A DNA stretch of 64,000 bases, from NCBI GenBank assembly GCA_964516305.1, contig CAZEZH010000001.1, positions 31,992 through 95,991 of the forward strand, given 5' to 3'. The position numbers and the translations under genes are program-made. Origin of the DNA: Lamprobacter sp964516305 (lineage in GTDB: Bacteria > Pseudomonadota > Gammaproteobacteria > Chromatiales > Chromatiaceae). Below are positions 1-7,742 of this stretch, in pieces. Every line of letters begins with the position of its first letter. Position 1 is the first letter of the stretch. A model generated the notes under the pieces. That model did not search any database and was not told where the DNA came from. It was given only the letters and a program-made list of their open reading frames with translations.

Positions 1-1
1 T

Positions 2-85
2 GGCACTGATGCCATCGACGGCGACTACGAAGCCAATGCACACCTGATCGGGTTTGAAGTCAGCAAATCGTTCGACGTCTTCTAA
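2..85 (+). CDS. C-terminal end of an unidentified protein (truncated by window edge)
   Basis: An open frame runs in from the left edge and stops with TAA at 83-85, giving the last 27 residues. The end alternates polar and hydrophobic residues and finishes in Phe (FEVSKSFDVF). This fits the final beta strand of an outer-membrane barrel protein such as a porin, but so short a piece cannot prove a family. A terminator-like hairpin follows at about 140-170, which supports a real gene end here. The outer-membrane idea is inference only. Confidence 0.45.
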   Translation, partial: GTDAIDGDYEANAHLIGFEVSKSFDVF

Positions 86-138
86 CGCAAGGCGCGACAA
101 CCAGTCCCCCTAAGCGCGCACACCTCGCCGCGCATTTT

Positions 139-170
139 AAAGGCCGCTCATCGCTGAACGGCCTTCTTTT
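139..170 (+). terminator. Rho-independent terminator, possibly bidirectional
   Basis: AAGGCCG (140-146) pairs with CGGCCTT (159-165) across a 12-base loop. CTTTTC follows on the plus strand and a short T run on the minus strand. It lies between the converging left-edge gene and dsrE2, so it could end both transcripts. Confidence 0.65.
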
Positions 171-236
171 CCCCACCTGACTCGATGACCGATGACAGCC
201 GATCGCAGAGACGAGCTAGGCGGACATCGGGGGAAC

Positions 237-716
237 TCAGATGTACAGGCAGATGTCACTCTCGCCAGCGAACTCGAAGAAGGCGGCGGCGCCAGCATAC
301 TCGACACCATCGATGAACTCCGAGGAATCCATATCGAACAGATCAACGGTCATCTGGCACGCAATCAGCTTCACATCGGCCTCTTGGCAGAGTTCGCGCA
401 GCTCATCAACGCTCGCGACGCCCTTATCCTTCATCTTCTTCTTCATCATCCCGGTCATCATGCCCTGCATCCCAGGAAGGGTCATACCGAGGATCGGGAA
501 CCACTTATCCATGCCCATCGGCATGGGCATGCCCGGGTTGCCGAGCGGCGTGACTTGAAGCTCAAGCTTCTTCTTCAGCAACTGCAGACCGTAGAAGGTG
601 AAGAAGATCTGCGTCTCATAGCCTAGGGCCGCTGCAGTCGACGCCAGGATGAAGGGGGGGTAGGCCCAATCGAGCGAGCCCTTGGTGGCGATGATGGCCA
701 GTTTCTTTTCGTCCAT
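237..716 (-). CDS. dsrE2: DsrE2-like sulfur-transfer membrane protein
   Basis: This 159-residue protein belongs to the DsrE/DsrF-like family, DsrE2 group. Such proteins take part in cytoplasmic persulfide transfer feeding the reverse dissimilatory sulfite reductase route of sulfur oxidisers. The N-terminal part has the DsrE-like start (KLAIIATKGSLDWAYPP). The middle is a Met/Gly/Pro-rich hydrophobic stretch (about 60-91) that could be a membrane hairpin. Cysteines lie at 110, 120 and 156; Cys120 and Cys156 are at positions expected of sulfur-carrying residues. The start has a strong ribosome site (AGGAGG, 7 bases upstream). It is the last gene of a rhodanese-tusA-dsrE2 cluster, an arrangement known from Allochromatium-type sulfur bacteria. 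The family call is firm; the exact sulfur partner is inferred. Confidence 0.9.
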   Translation of the reverse strand: MDEKKLAIIATKGSLDWAYPPFILASTAAALGYETQIFFTFYGLQLLKKKLELQVTPLGNPGMPMPMGMDKWFPILGMTLPGMQGMMTGMMKKKMKDKGVASVDELRELCQEADVKLIACQMTVDLFDMDSSEFIDGVEYAGAAAFFEFAGESDICLYI

Positions 717-779
717 CGTTTCCTCCTAGTGGAGCCCGTTCGCCGAGCCCCTGTTGTGTTGTAGGGGATGAGGCGGAGG

Positions 780-1010
780 TCAACTCTTCTTGATCATGAA
801 GTGGAACTTTCCGCCGTCTTCCTTCGACTCCATCAGCTCGTTGCCGGTCTGCTTGGAGAAGGCGTCGAAGTCTTTGACTGAGCCTGGATCGGTCGCGATC
901 ACGTGCAGAACCTCGCCAGCCTCCATACCGTTGAGCGTCTTCTTCGCGCGCAGAATCGGCAGCGGGCAGTTGAGTCCGCTCGCGTCGAGCTCTTGATTGA
1001 AGTCTGCCAT
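780..1010 (-). CDS. tusA: TusA sulfur-carrier protein
   Basis: This small (76 residues) SirA/TusA-fold protein carries sulfane sulfur as a cysteine persulfide. The signature CPxP motif is at residues 15-18 (NCPLPIL), with Cys15 as the carrier. The start MADFNQ at 1010 is chosen over a 20-residue-longer frame because GAGGTG lies just upstream and the family is normally 75-80 residues. The gene sits 63 bases upstream of dsrE2 and downstream of a rhodanese, so it is probably cotranscribed. In sulfur oxidisers TusA passes sulfur from rhodanese towards DsrEFH/DsrC; that role is inferred from context. The Dsr operon itself is not in this window. Confidence 0.93.
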   Translation of the reverse strand: MADFNQELDASGLNCPLPILRAKKTLNGMEAGEVLHVIATDPGSVKDFDAFSKQTGNELMESKEDGGKFHFMIKKS

Positions 1011-1174
1011 CGGATACACCTCATACTCTGTGTTAGAAATTTGGATGAGCCCTATCAGCTCGAGACCCACGCTTACGCTTTAGTATTTCAGCACAAACGA
1101 AGTTTCTGATTTTTAGCCGAAACCGGACAAAAAGGCAACAAGAGCAGCGCCAAGGCGGGCTTACTCTCCTAGGT

Positions 1175-1516
1175 TCAGCCACCATCGATCTGGCCGATCT
1201 CGTAGCCGTGCCGCGCCCAAGCGATGATGCCGCCGCGCAGGTTGACCGCGTTCTCAAAGCCCTGCTGGGCAAGGAACTGGCAGGTGTGATAAGAACGCGC
1301 ACCACTGCGACAATAGATCACCAACTCGCGATCGCGCGGCAGTTCTCCCACACGCACGGGGATCACCGCCATCGGGATATGGATGGCGTTCGGTAACGCG
1401 CCTTGCGCAACCTCCGATGGCGTCCGGACATCGACCAACAGGAGGTCGTCGCCGTTGCTGAGCCGCGACTGTAGGGTTTCGGAATCGATCTCTGTGACCA
1501 CGGTTTGACTACCCAA
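1175..1516 (-). CDS. Single-domain rhodanese (sulfurtransferase) of the tusA-dsrE2 cluster
   Basis: This 113-residue single rhodanese domain has the active loop CRSGAR at 69-74, with Cys69 as the persulfide residue. It has no signal peptide, so it should act in the cytoplasm, mobilising sulfane sulfur and handing it to TusA encoded next door. The reading frame has only a TTG start at 1514-1516 (TTG GGT AGT) or a GTG six codons inside. Neither has a strong ribosome site, so the start is uncertain. The upstream region to cysG (about 220 bases) must hold divergent promoters. An AT-rich stretch near 1525-1541 is the likeliest place. Confidence 0.88.
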   Translation of the reverse strand: MGSQTVVTEIDSETLQSRLSNGDDLLLVDVRTPSEVAQGALPNAIHIPMAVIPVRVGELPRDRELVIYCRSGARSYHTCQFLAQQGFENAVNLRGGIIAWARHGYEIGQIDGG

Positions 1517-1739
1517 TGACCAAGTATTTCAGTATATTAACATGCTCGAACAGCGCCGTCGCCGGTCTTGTACTGACGATCGCGCCCAAGCGCGACACGC
1601 AGGGCGTATGATCATTGGTCTGCTTGGCAGCTGATTCCAGTGTGCTGTGATACACAGCCAGTACTCCACCTGTCTGCACCGATCGAGCAAGCCGGTTGGT
1701 CAGAGCATCACAGATTCGCCCCCAGAGGCAGCGTTAGCG

Positions 1740-3167
1740 ATGGAACATCTCCCCATCTTCCTTGATATCAAAGCAAAGCCCTGCCTCGTTGTCGGAGGCG
1801 GCCCGATTGCGATGCGTAAGCTCGACAACCTCAGGCGCGCCGGCGCCCGAGTCACCGTCGTCGCACCAACGCTCACCGATGAGTTTCTTGGGCGCGTCGA
1901 CCAGATAGAGATCAACCACCAAGCGCGCGTTTTCGAAGACCAAGATATCGAGGGCATGCGATTGGTAGTGGCCGCGACCGACAACCGAGAGGTGAATCGA
2001 CGCATCGCAACCCTCGCGAACGCCCGCGGCATCCCGGTCAACGTCGCCGATCAGCCCGAGGACTGCACCTTCATCATGCCATCGATCATCGACCGCTCGC
2101 CGGTCGTGGTAGCGGTCTCGACCGGCAGCGCATCGCCCGTGCTCGCCCGGATGATCCGGGCTCGGCTCGAGTCTCTGGTGCCGGCCGGCTACGGACGCCT
2201 GGCCGAGCTCTGCGCTGACTATCGCGACAAGGTCAAGGCGCGCTTCGAGCAGCAGCGCGATCGCCGCCGCTTCTGGGACCGAGTACTGCAAGGAGGCGTC
2301 GCCGAGCGCATCTTCTCCGGCCACCTGGAAGAAGCCAAGGTCGCGATGGAGAAGGAGCTCGAGTCCGGCACCAAAGCAAGCACCGGCGAGGTCTACCTGG
2401 TCGGCGCAGGCCCCGGTGACCCAGATCTGCTGACCTTCCGCGCGCTGCGCTTGTTGCAGCAGGCTGACGTCGTCGTCTATGACCGTCTGGTCGCCAAGCC
2501 GATCATCGACATGGTCCGCCGTGATGCCGAGCATATCTACGTCGGCAAGCAGCGCAACCAGCACACGATGCGCCAAGAGGAGATCAATCGGCTGCTCGCA
2601 CGGCTCGCCAAAGAGGGCCATCGGGTGCTGCGGCTGAAGGGCGGCGACCCCTTTATCTTCGGCCGCGGTGGCGAGGAGATCGACACCCTGGCGGCCGAGG
2701 GCGTCCCATTCCAAGTCGTGCCCGGCATCACCGCCGCCAATGGTTGCGCCTGCTACGGCGGCATCCCCTTGACCCATCGCGACTACGCGCAGTCGGTCAC
2801 CTTCGTCACCGGCCATCTCAAGGACCACAGCATCGACCTCAACTGGCCACAGCTGGCACAGCCCAATCAGACCGTCGTCTTCTACATGGGCCTGGTCGGT
2901 CTGCCGCAGATCGTCGAGATGCTCATCGAGCATGGCGTCGCACCAGAGATGCCGGTTGCACTTGTGCAACAAGGCACCACGCACATGCAGAAGGTCTATG
3001 TCGGCACCCTCGCCAGCATCATGGCCGAGGTCGAGCATGACCCGCCGCAACCGCCGACGTTGGTCATCGTTGGTGAGGTCGTGCGCCTGCGCGATAAGCT
3101 GGCCTGGTTTAGCACCGAGCCCGACCCCGAACAGGGGGCGACAACCCCGATTCTACCCGGCGACTGA
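1740..3167 (+). CDS. cysG: Siroheme synthase CysG (trifunctional)
   Basis: This 475-residue fusion makes siroheme from uroporphyrinogen III. The N-terminal half (about 1-215) is the precorrin-2 dehydrogenase/sirohydrochlorin ferrochelatase. It has an NAD-binding glycine-rich loop (VVGGGPIAMRK, 18-28) and the conserved Asp104 region (NVADQPEDC). From about 217 the uroporphyrinogen methyltransferase domain begins (VYLVGAGPGDPDLLT) and includes the GGDPFIFGRGGEE motif. The start at 1740 gives the usual family length; the frame is open 31 codons further upstream. Siroheme is the cofactor of both assimilatory and reverse dissimilatory sulfite reductases. Lying beside the TusA/DsrE2 cluster, it may serve sulfur oxidation (inference). 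Confidence 0.95.
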   Translation: MEHLPIFLDIKAKPCLVVGGGPIAMRKLDNLRRAGARVTVVAPTLTDEFLGRVDQIEINHQARVFEDQDIEGMRLVVAATDNREVNRRIATLANARGIPVNVADQPEDCTFIMPSIIDRSPVVVAVSTGSASPVLARMIRARLESLVPAGYGRLAELCADYRDKVKARFEQQRDRRRFWDRVLQGGVAERIFSGHLEEAKVAMEKELESGTKASTGEVYLVGAGPGDPDLLTFRALRLLQQADVVVYDRLVAKPIIDMVRRDAEHIYVGKQRNQHTMRQEEINRLLARLAKEGHRVLRLKGGDPFIFGRGGEEIDTLAAEGVPFQVVPGITAANGCACYGGIPLTHRDYAQSVTFVTGHLKDHSIDLNWPQLAQPNQTVVFYMGLVGLPQIVEMLIEHGVAPEMPVALVQQGTTHMQKVYVGTLASIMAEVEHDPPQPPTLVIVGEVVRLRDKLAWFSTEPDPEQGATTPILPGD

Positions 3168-3185
3168 GCGCAATCAGGGGGGCCG

Positions 3186-4124
3186 ATGGGTGACGCCAGC
3201 GCAGCGCAGCTCGCCTGCGAACGGGACGTCAAGCCAGGGCCTCGGCCGGGAGCCCAGCTCAGATCGCAAGTGGCAGCCCCATACCCAGCACAGTCCGCCG
3301 GCACTCGGCCGAGTGCCCGCAGCCGGCGGCGCCAATACCTCGCGAACGCACTCTCTGTGCTGCTGCTGATCCTCGGTCAGGATCTGGCTGCCGCAACGGC
3401 CCCGGCGACCCTAGCCTTCGCGATCAGCCTCGACCGCCCACCACTTGCCTTCAAGCGTGGCGGTGTCGTGAAGGGGCTCGAGGTCGATCTTGCCCGGGCC
3501 CTGGCCGCATCGCTCGAACTCGAACTCAGCCTGCACGCCTTGCCTGAGCAGAGACTGATCGATGCCTTGCGAGGCGGACGGGTCGACGTCGCACTCTCAG
3601 CGTTGCCAGATGAGGAGCTCGCCGCCCTCGGTCTAGCAACCAGCACAGCGGTGCTCGAGAGCGGTCAGATGGCGATCATTCGCACTCAAGACTTGACCCG
3701 ATTCCCACGTCGCATTGACCTCAAGCTCACTAGCGAGCGGGTCGGCTATCAGCGCGGGAGCCTCGGTGCGCGGCTCGTACAAGCGCGACTGCCACGCGCT
3801 GAACGCGTTCCGTTCGCAGACGCAAATGCCGGACTTGCGGCACTTGGCGCTGGCGAGATCGCCATCTTCATCCACGACGCGACAACCGCTTGGGCACTCG
3901 CAGCCAATCCGAAAGAGACCGAACTCACGGCACTCTTCCAACCGCTCTCCGTCGAGCGGCTGAGATTCGCGACCCGCACCGAGGAGGCCCATCTGCAACG
4001 AGCACTCGACCGGGTGCTTGAGGCATGGCGCCGCTCGGGTGAGCTCGAACGCATCATTCGGCGCTGGATACCGATTCAGATCCGCGTCAACGATCGATTC
4101 AGTTGGCAGCAGAGTCCGGGCTGA
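3186..4124 (+). CDS. Periplasmic substrate-binding protein, SBP_bac_3 type
   Basis: This 312-residue protein has a hydrophobic export segment at about 50-70 after an Arg-rich stretch (ARSRRRQYLANALSVL). A type-2 periplasmic binding fold follows: an early beta strand TLAFAISLDRPPLAF, then VKGLEVDLARALAASL and RVDVALSALPDEE. These are typical of amino-acid/polar-solute binding proteins. A G-rich ribosome site lies right before the ATG, only 18 bases after cysG, so the two may be cotranscribed. The long N-terminal part before the export segment is odd, and the true start could be further inside. No permease or ATPase is adjacent. It may be a sensor-like or accessory binding protein; the ligand is unknown. 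Its end overlaps the end of the opposing rhodanese gene by 26 bases. Confidence 0.7.
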   Translation: MGDASAAQLACERDVKPGPRPGAQLRSQVAAPYPAQSAGTRPSARSRRRQYLANALSVLLLILGQDLAAATAPATLAFAISLDRPPLAFKRGGVVKGLEVDLARALAASLELELSLHALPEQRLIDALRGGRVDVALSALPDEELAALGLATSTAVLESGQMAIIRTQDLTRFPRRIDLKLTSERVGYQRGSLGARLVQARLPRAERVPFADANAGLAALGAGEIAIFIHDATTAWALAANPKETELTALFQPLSVERLRFATRTEEAHLQRALDRVLEAWRRSGELERIIRRWIPIQIRVNDRFSWQQSPG

Positions 4125-4788
4125 CCGTGGTCAGGCCCAGCTGCTCCCATGCTTGCATCCCACCGCGATACCATTTGAGCTTGTGCGCTGGATAGCCGAG
4201 ACCCAGGAGCGCCTTAATATTGGTTGGCGATTGACCGCACCAAGCGCCGTTGCAGAAGAACACCAGGGTCTTGACGTTCTCAAAATCCCAGAGCCCGTCC
4301 GCGGCCACGGCGCCGAAGTCAAGCTGCATGATCTCGGCGATCCTTGCGGGCTTCGCATAGCCGGGGTCGAGTTCGGTGTAGGGAATATTCAGGCTGCCGG
4401 GGATGGTTCCGCGCTCGACCCACTCGGTGGTCCGCGAGTCGATCACCAGCACGTCGCTAGGATCCGCCAAGGCGAGCTGTAGATAACCGATGAGTTCAAG
4501 CTCGCCGATGGTCTCGACCCCCGTTGCCAGCTGCATCGGCTGCACACAGTAGGGCGGGCAAGGCCGGGCCGTCTTTTCATAGGGCGGCTCAATGGTATGA
4601 CCAGGGTCTTGGTGGCGCATCAGAAGCACCTTCTCATCCCCCTGCGGAAGCTCGACATAGGGAAGATCAGGCGCGATCTTGACCTTAAGCGCATTCAGGT
4701 CAAACAGTCCCTCACTCGGCTTTGCGGCCCATGCCGACCCGGCATTCGAGAGAACGAGCATAACGACACACATCACCAGCATTGGCAT
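4099..4788 (-). CDS. Exported rhodanese-like protein with CPPYC and CNGAWC motifs
   Basis: This is a 229-residue protein with a signal peptide (about 1-22, ending near SAWA|AK) and a C-terminal rhodanese domain (about 95-225). The active-site loop is CNGAWC (Cys179, Cys184). A second cysteine pair, CPPYC (77-81), lies before the domain. The start MPMLVM at 4788 is chosen because GGGGAGG lies 6-7 bases upstream; the open frame continues 35 codons further but with no such site. It should act in the periplasm. Its neighbours are a binding protein (convergent, overlapping ends) and a divergent thioredoxin-like gene, which suggests periplasmic thiol or sulfur chemistry. The substrate is unknown. 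Confidence 0.8.
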   Translation of the reverse strand: MPMLVMCVVMLVLSNAGSAWAAKPSEGLFDLNALKVKIAPDLPYVELPQGDEKVLLMRHQDPGHTIEPPYEKTARPCPPYCVQPMQLATGVETIGELELIGYLQLALADPSDVLVIDSRTTEWVERGTIPGSLNIPYTELDPGYAKPARIAEIMQLDFGAVAADGLWDFENVKTLVFFCNGAWCGQSPTNIKALLGLGYPAHKLKWYRGGMQAWEQLGLTTVSPDSAAN

Positions 4789-4988
4789 GAACAACCTCCC
4801 CGATCCAGTTCGCGACGACGTTCCTTGGAGGCAAACGAAGATCCTGTGCAATACGGCACGCGCTTTTCCGGCAATCGCCTCAGAGCACCGCACCTCATTG
4901 CTATAAACACTTCGAGAACCAGCGTCACGATCGGCGCGGACAAATTAACTGACGAGCTGCGCGAAACCCGCAACATAGAAACATAACC

Positions 4989-5555
4989 ATGCGTGCATCA
5001 AGCCCTCACAACAAGCCCTCAACAGGGGGGCGCAAGCACAGTTGGGGTCAACGCCTGCGCCGGTGGGGGCTCGAAGGCACAATCGTACTCGTCGTACTCG
5101 CTGTTGTGCACTGGTATCAGGCAAGGCCGCTTGCCGAGGGAATGGCGCCAGCACTGAGCGGTCAGGCCGTCACAAGCCTTGAACAGATCGACCTCAGCCT
5201 TCCAGCAGCGGGGCCAAGGCTGGTCCATTTCTGGGCCAGTTGGTGCCCTGTCTGCAGACTCGAGGAAGGTAGTATTGAGGCCATAGGCAGTGATTACGAG
5301 GTCATCACGGTCGCCATGCAATCAGGCCATGCCGAGGAGATCAGCCACTATCTCGACCAGCGAGCACTTGACCTGCGCGTCATCGCCGACCCCGATGGTG
5401 ACATCGCCCGGCGCTGGGGAGTCCCGGCGGTCCCGGCCAGTTTCATTATCGACAGCGACGGTCAGATTCGGTTTCGGCGTATCGGCTACACCACCGGCTT
5501 TGGGCTGCGTGCTCGGCTCTGGCTTGCCCAGCTAGGCGTGAAGCTCGACGGCTGA
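4989..5555 (+). CDS. Membrane-anchored thioredoxin-like protein (TlpA/ScsD type)
   Basis: The 188-residue protein has a positively charged N-terminus, one membrane segment (about 29-43) and a periplasmic thioredoxin-fold domain. The redox motif is WCPVC (85-89), and the cis-Pro region is VPAVPASFI. The layout (short cytoplasmic tail, one anchor, TlpA-like domain) matches ScsD/TlpA/ResA-type periplasmic thiol-disulfide reductases. It is divergent from the exported rhodanese, with about 200 bases between them. No clear ribosome site precedes the ATG. The target (cytochrome c maturation, general disulfide reduction or a rhodanese partner) is not visible here. Confidence 0.85.
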   Translation: MRASSPHNKPSTGGRKHSWGQRLRRWGLEGTIVLVVLAVVHWYQARPLAEGMAPALSGQAVTSLEQIDLSLPAAGPRLVHFWASWCPVCRLEEGSIEAIGSDYEVITVAMQSGHAEEISHYLDQRALDLRVIADPDGDIARRWGVPAVPASFIIDSDGQIRFRRIGYTTGFGLRARLWLAQLGVKLDG

Positions 5556-5580
5556 GCACTGTCGATGTTCGGCTCTCGAT

Positions 5581-5589
5581 TGGTATAAT
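5581..5589 (+). promoter_or_regulatory. Extended -10 promoter for the FmdB-like gene
   Basis: TGGTATAAT gives a perfect extended -10 element (TGn followed by TATAAT) 41 bases before the ATG at 5631. No good -35 hexamer is visible, which is usual for extended -10 promoters. Confidence 0.6.
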
Positions 5590-5630
5590 CTATGTATATC
5601 AGCACCCATCGATATACGGAGACATCAGTC

Positions 5631-5894
5631 ATGCCAACCTACGACTATCGTTGCGAGACCAATGGTCGTGTCATCGAGGTGAATCACCGCATGAGCGAGA
5701 CCATCAGCACCTGGGGAGAACTTTGCGAGCGTGCAGCGATCCCTTGTGGCGAGACCCCGGCATCAACCCCGGTCAATCGCATGGCCACCGGCGGAAACCT
5801 AATCTCAAGCAGCGCACTCGGCAGTGGTCAGGCGCCGGCGCCCGCTTGCGGGACCGGCGGCTGCTGCCCTACCGGCGTCTGTGGGCTCGACTGA
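5631..5894 (+). CDS. Small Cys-rich FmdB-like zinc-ribbon protein
   Basis: This is an 87-residue protein starting MPTYDYRCETNG, the typical opening of FmdB-family zinc ribbons. It has Cys8, then two further cysteines in a WGELCERAAIPCGE region, and a Gly/Cys-rich tail (CGTGGCCPTGVCGLD). The second CxxC of the canonical ribbon is not present at its usual place, so metal may be bound with the tail cysteines. The start at 5631 has GGAG about 8 bases upstream; a longer frame from 5592 lacks one. The function is unknown. The family name comes from a putative formamidase/methylotrophy regulator, but that role should not be assumed. Confidence 0.75.
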   Translation: MPTYDYRCETNGRVIEVNHRMSETISTWGELCERAAIPCGETPASTPVNRMATGGNLISSSALGSGQAPAPACGTGGCCPTGVCGLD

Positions 5895-5934
5895 GGCTTG
5901 CCAGCGGCAGGGCGCTCAGCCCAGTGACCAGCGC

Positions 5935-7062
5935 TCAATCCCACCGAACAGATTCACCACCGAGATGGAGGGCCACCTCTCGCGGTTGTCCATCTCGCCA
6001 GATCGAGAGCGTCACGCGATCGCCCACCTGATAGCCTTCAAGGATCTCGATCAGGTCATCCATCTCAGCGACAACCTGCCCATCCAGGCGCTGAATGATG
6101 TCACCCGGCACGATCTGCCCTGCCGGACTGACTCGGGTCTCGACGAGGCCCGCGCTCGCAGCCGGCGAGCCTGGCCCAACCCCAAGCACCAAGACGCCTT
6201 CAACGCCGAGCTGCCTCAGAACCGGCTTGCTCACAGCGTCATCTGCAGTAATCCCGATCCGCGGACGCATATAACGCCCGCGCGCGATCAACTGCGGCAC
6301 AACGCGGTTGATGGTATCCACCGGCACCGCGAAACCAATGCCGCTAAAGGTACCTGAGGTGCTGAAGATGGCCGTATTGATGCCGATGAGCCGGCCAGCG
6401 CTATCGATCAATGGCCCGCCTGAGTTACCCGGATTGATCGCTGCATCGGTCTGGATTAACCCGCGGATCTCTCCGGATCGCTCGTTGTAGATGGTGCGGT
6501 CAAGGGCCGAGACGACGCCGGCGGTGAGACTGTAATCGAAGCCGAACGGGTTGCCGATGGCGAACACCTTCTGCCCCACCCGCAGATCGGCGCTGCGACC
6601 AATCGGCACCGGCTCGGGCGCCTGCCATGCGCCGCTGATCCTGAGCACCGCGAGGTCGTGGGCCGGACTCTTGCCAATCAGTTCGGCGCGAAAGTTGCGC
6701 TGGTCGGCCAACCGCACCCAGGCCGCGCTCGCCTCGGCAACCACATGCCAGTTGGTGACGATATGCCGTTGGCCGTCCCAAACGAATCCCGAGCCAGTCC
6801 CTCGGCGAACGGCATTCGGATCACGCGTCCAGGGACTGGTCAACTCCTCGGTTGTCGTAATAAAGACGACCGAAGGGCTAACGGCATCAAAGATCGCGAT
6901 CGTCGACTGCTCATCGGCCGCCAGATCGCCGCGCGCCGTGACCGCTCTGGGCACCGCCTTGTGCTCAATCAGCCAGCCCTCGATCCAAGGGCGGAACGCA
7001 AGCAGCGCAAGAAAGGCGATCACCGCCCAAAACAGGGAGCGGGACAACTGGAATCCGTGCAT
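5935..7062 (-). CDS. Membrane-anchored HtrA/DegS-type serine protease with one PDZ domain
   Basis: This 375-residue protein has an N-terminal membrane anchor (about 8-24) and a trypsin-like domain. His106 (TNWHVV), Asp136 (AHDLAVL) and Ser214 (NPGNSGGPL) form the catalytic triad. One PDZ domain follows (about 275-370). One PDZ plus an anchor is the DegS/AlgW layout, which in other bacteria cleaves an anti-sigma factor during envelope stress. The start at 7062 (MHGFQLSRS) puts the anchor at the very N-terminus; the open frame extends 26 codons further without support. There is no rseA/rpoE neighbour here. DegS-like function is inferred; a general periplasmic protease is the alternative. Confidence 0.9.
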   Translation of the reverse strand: MHGFQLSRSLFWAVIAFLALLAFRPWIEGWLIEHKAVPRAVTARGDLAADEQSTIAIFDAVSPSVVFITTTEELTSPWTRDPNAVRRGTGSGFVWDGQRHIVTNWHVVAEASAAWVRLADQRNFRAELIGKSPAHDLAVLRISGAWQAPEPVPIGRSADLRVGQKVFAIGNPFGFDYSLTAGVVSALDRTIYNERSGEIRGLIQTDAAINPGNSGGPLIDSAGRLIGINTAIFSTSGTFSGIGFAVPVDTINRVVPQLIARGRYMRPRIGITADDAVSKPVLRQLGVEGVLVLGVGPGSPAASAGLVETRVSPAGQIVPGDIIQRLDGQVVAEMDDLIEILEGYQVGDRVTLSIWRDGQPREVALHLGGESVRWD

Positions 7063-7388
7063 GGCAACTCTCGGAGTGATACGACAGCGGAGCGGCCGCT
7101 CAGGATAACAACCTCGCCGGGGAAGCCATGAATTCGCCACCTCGATTGCCCAATCGCAACGTCCACATAGCCAGCCTGGCAGTACAATCTAGGGATACGC
7201 AGAGGCTGTACAGTGGCCAACTGCGGTTTCACAGGCATGGTCCTCGGCATCGGTCTAGATGCGGGAAAAGCCAGGCCATCGTCCCCATCTGCTCTTTAAC
7301 CCTGTCACGGCAGCCACGGCCCAATGCTTGCAACGGGCGTAGCCACCAGTGTCATGAGCCTAAACTCACCGACCCTTAGGAGTTCCCT
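7063..7388. other. Intergenic region between the protease and DUF2892 genes
   Basis: Apart from the ribosome site AGGAG just before 7389, nothing clear is seen. A plus-strand frame at 7128-7379 is open but has no ribosome site or recognisable protein features. Divergent promoters must lie here. TACAAT at 7183-7188 is a possible -10 without a convincing -35. Confidence 0.4.
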
Positions 7389-7589
7389 ATGAATCTCGTC
7401 AAAAATGTTGGGCAGACCGATCGCAACATCCGCTACGCCGCTGCCGGCATCCTGGTCCTGATTGGTATCATCAGCGGCCCCTGGTGGCTGAGCCTGCTTG
7501 GCCTAGTTGTCCTCGGCACGGCCTATTTCGGCAGTTGCGCAGCCTACCTGCCACTCGGGATCGACACCACCAAAAACGACACGGAATAG
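7389..7589 (+). CDS. Small inner-membrane protein, DUF2892 (YgaP transmembrane-domain type)
   Basis: The 66-residue protein begins MNLVKNVGQTDRNIR and then has two membrane segments (about 17-32 and 33-50, split by GPWW). This is the pattern of DUF2892, also found as the membrane hairpin of the rhodanese YgaP. An AGGAG ribosome site is correctly placed 6 bases before the ATG. Proteins of this kind often occur near sulfur-transfer genes. Here it stands alone between a protease and an ABC exporter. Its molecular function is unknown. Confidence 0.8.
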   Translation: MNLVKNVGQTDRNIRYAAAGILVLIGIISGPWWLSLLGLVVLGTAYFGSCAAYLPLGIDTTKNDTE

Positions 7590-7742
7590 CTGCATCCCAG
7601 GCAGCCGTGGCCTGAACCGACTGAAGTGCCCGCCTTGTGCACCAGTCATCCTGAGGCCGGTCAGCCTCACCGCCGGCACAGGGATGCGCCTCCAGGCCAG
7701 TCGGCAGCACTAACCTCAAGTGGTCACCGTGCCGCTAAACCG

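Noticed and set aside
1734..3050. Long minus-strand open frame opposite cysG
   Set aside because: A shadow of a GC-rich coding frame; no ribosome site and no recognisable protein features.
7128..7379. Small plus-strand frame upstream of the DUF2892 gene
   Set aside because: No ribosome site and Arg/His/Ser-rich random-like composition.
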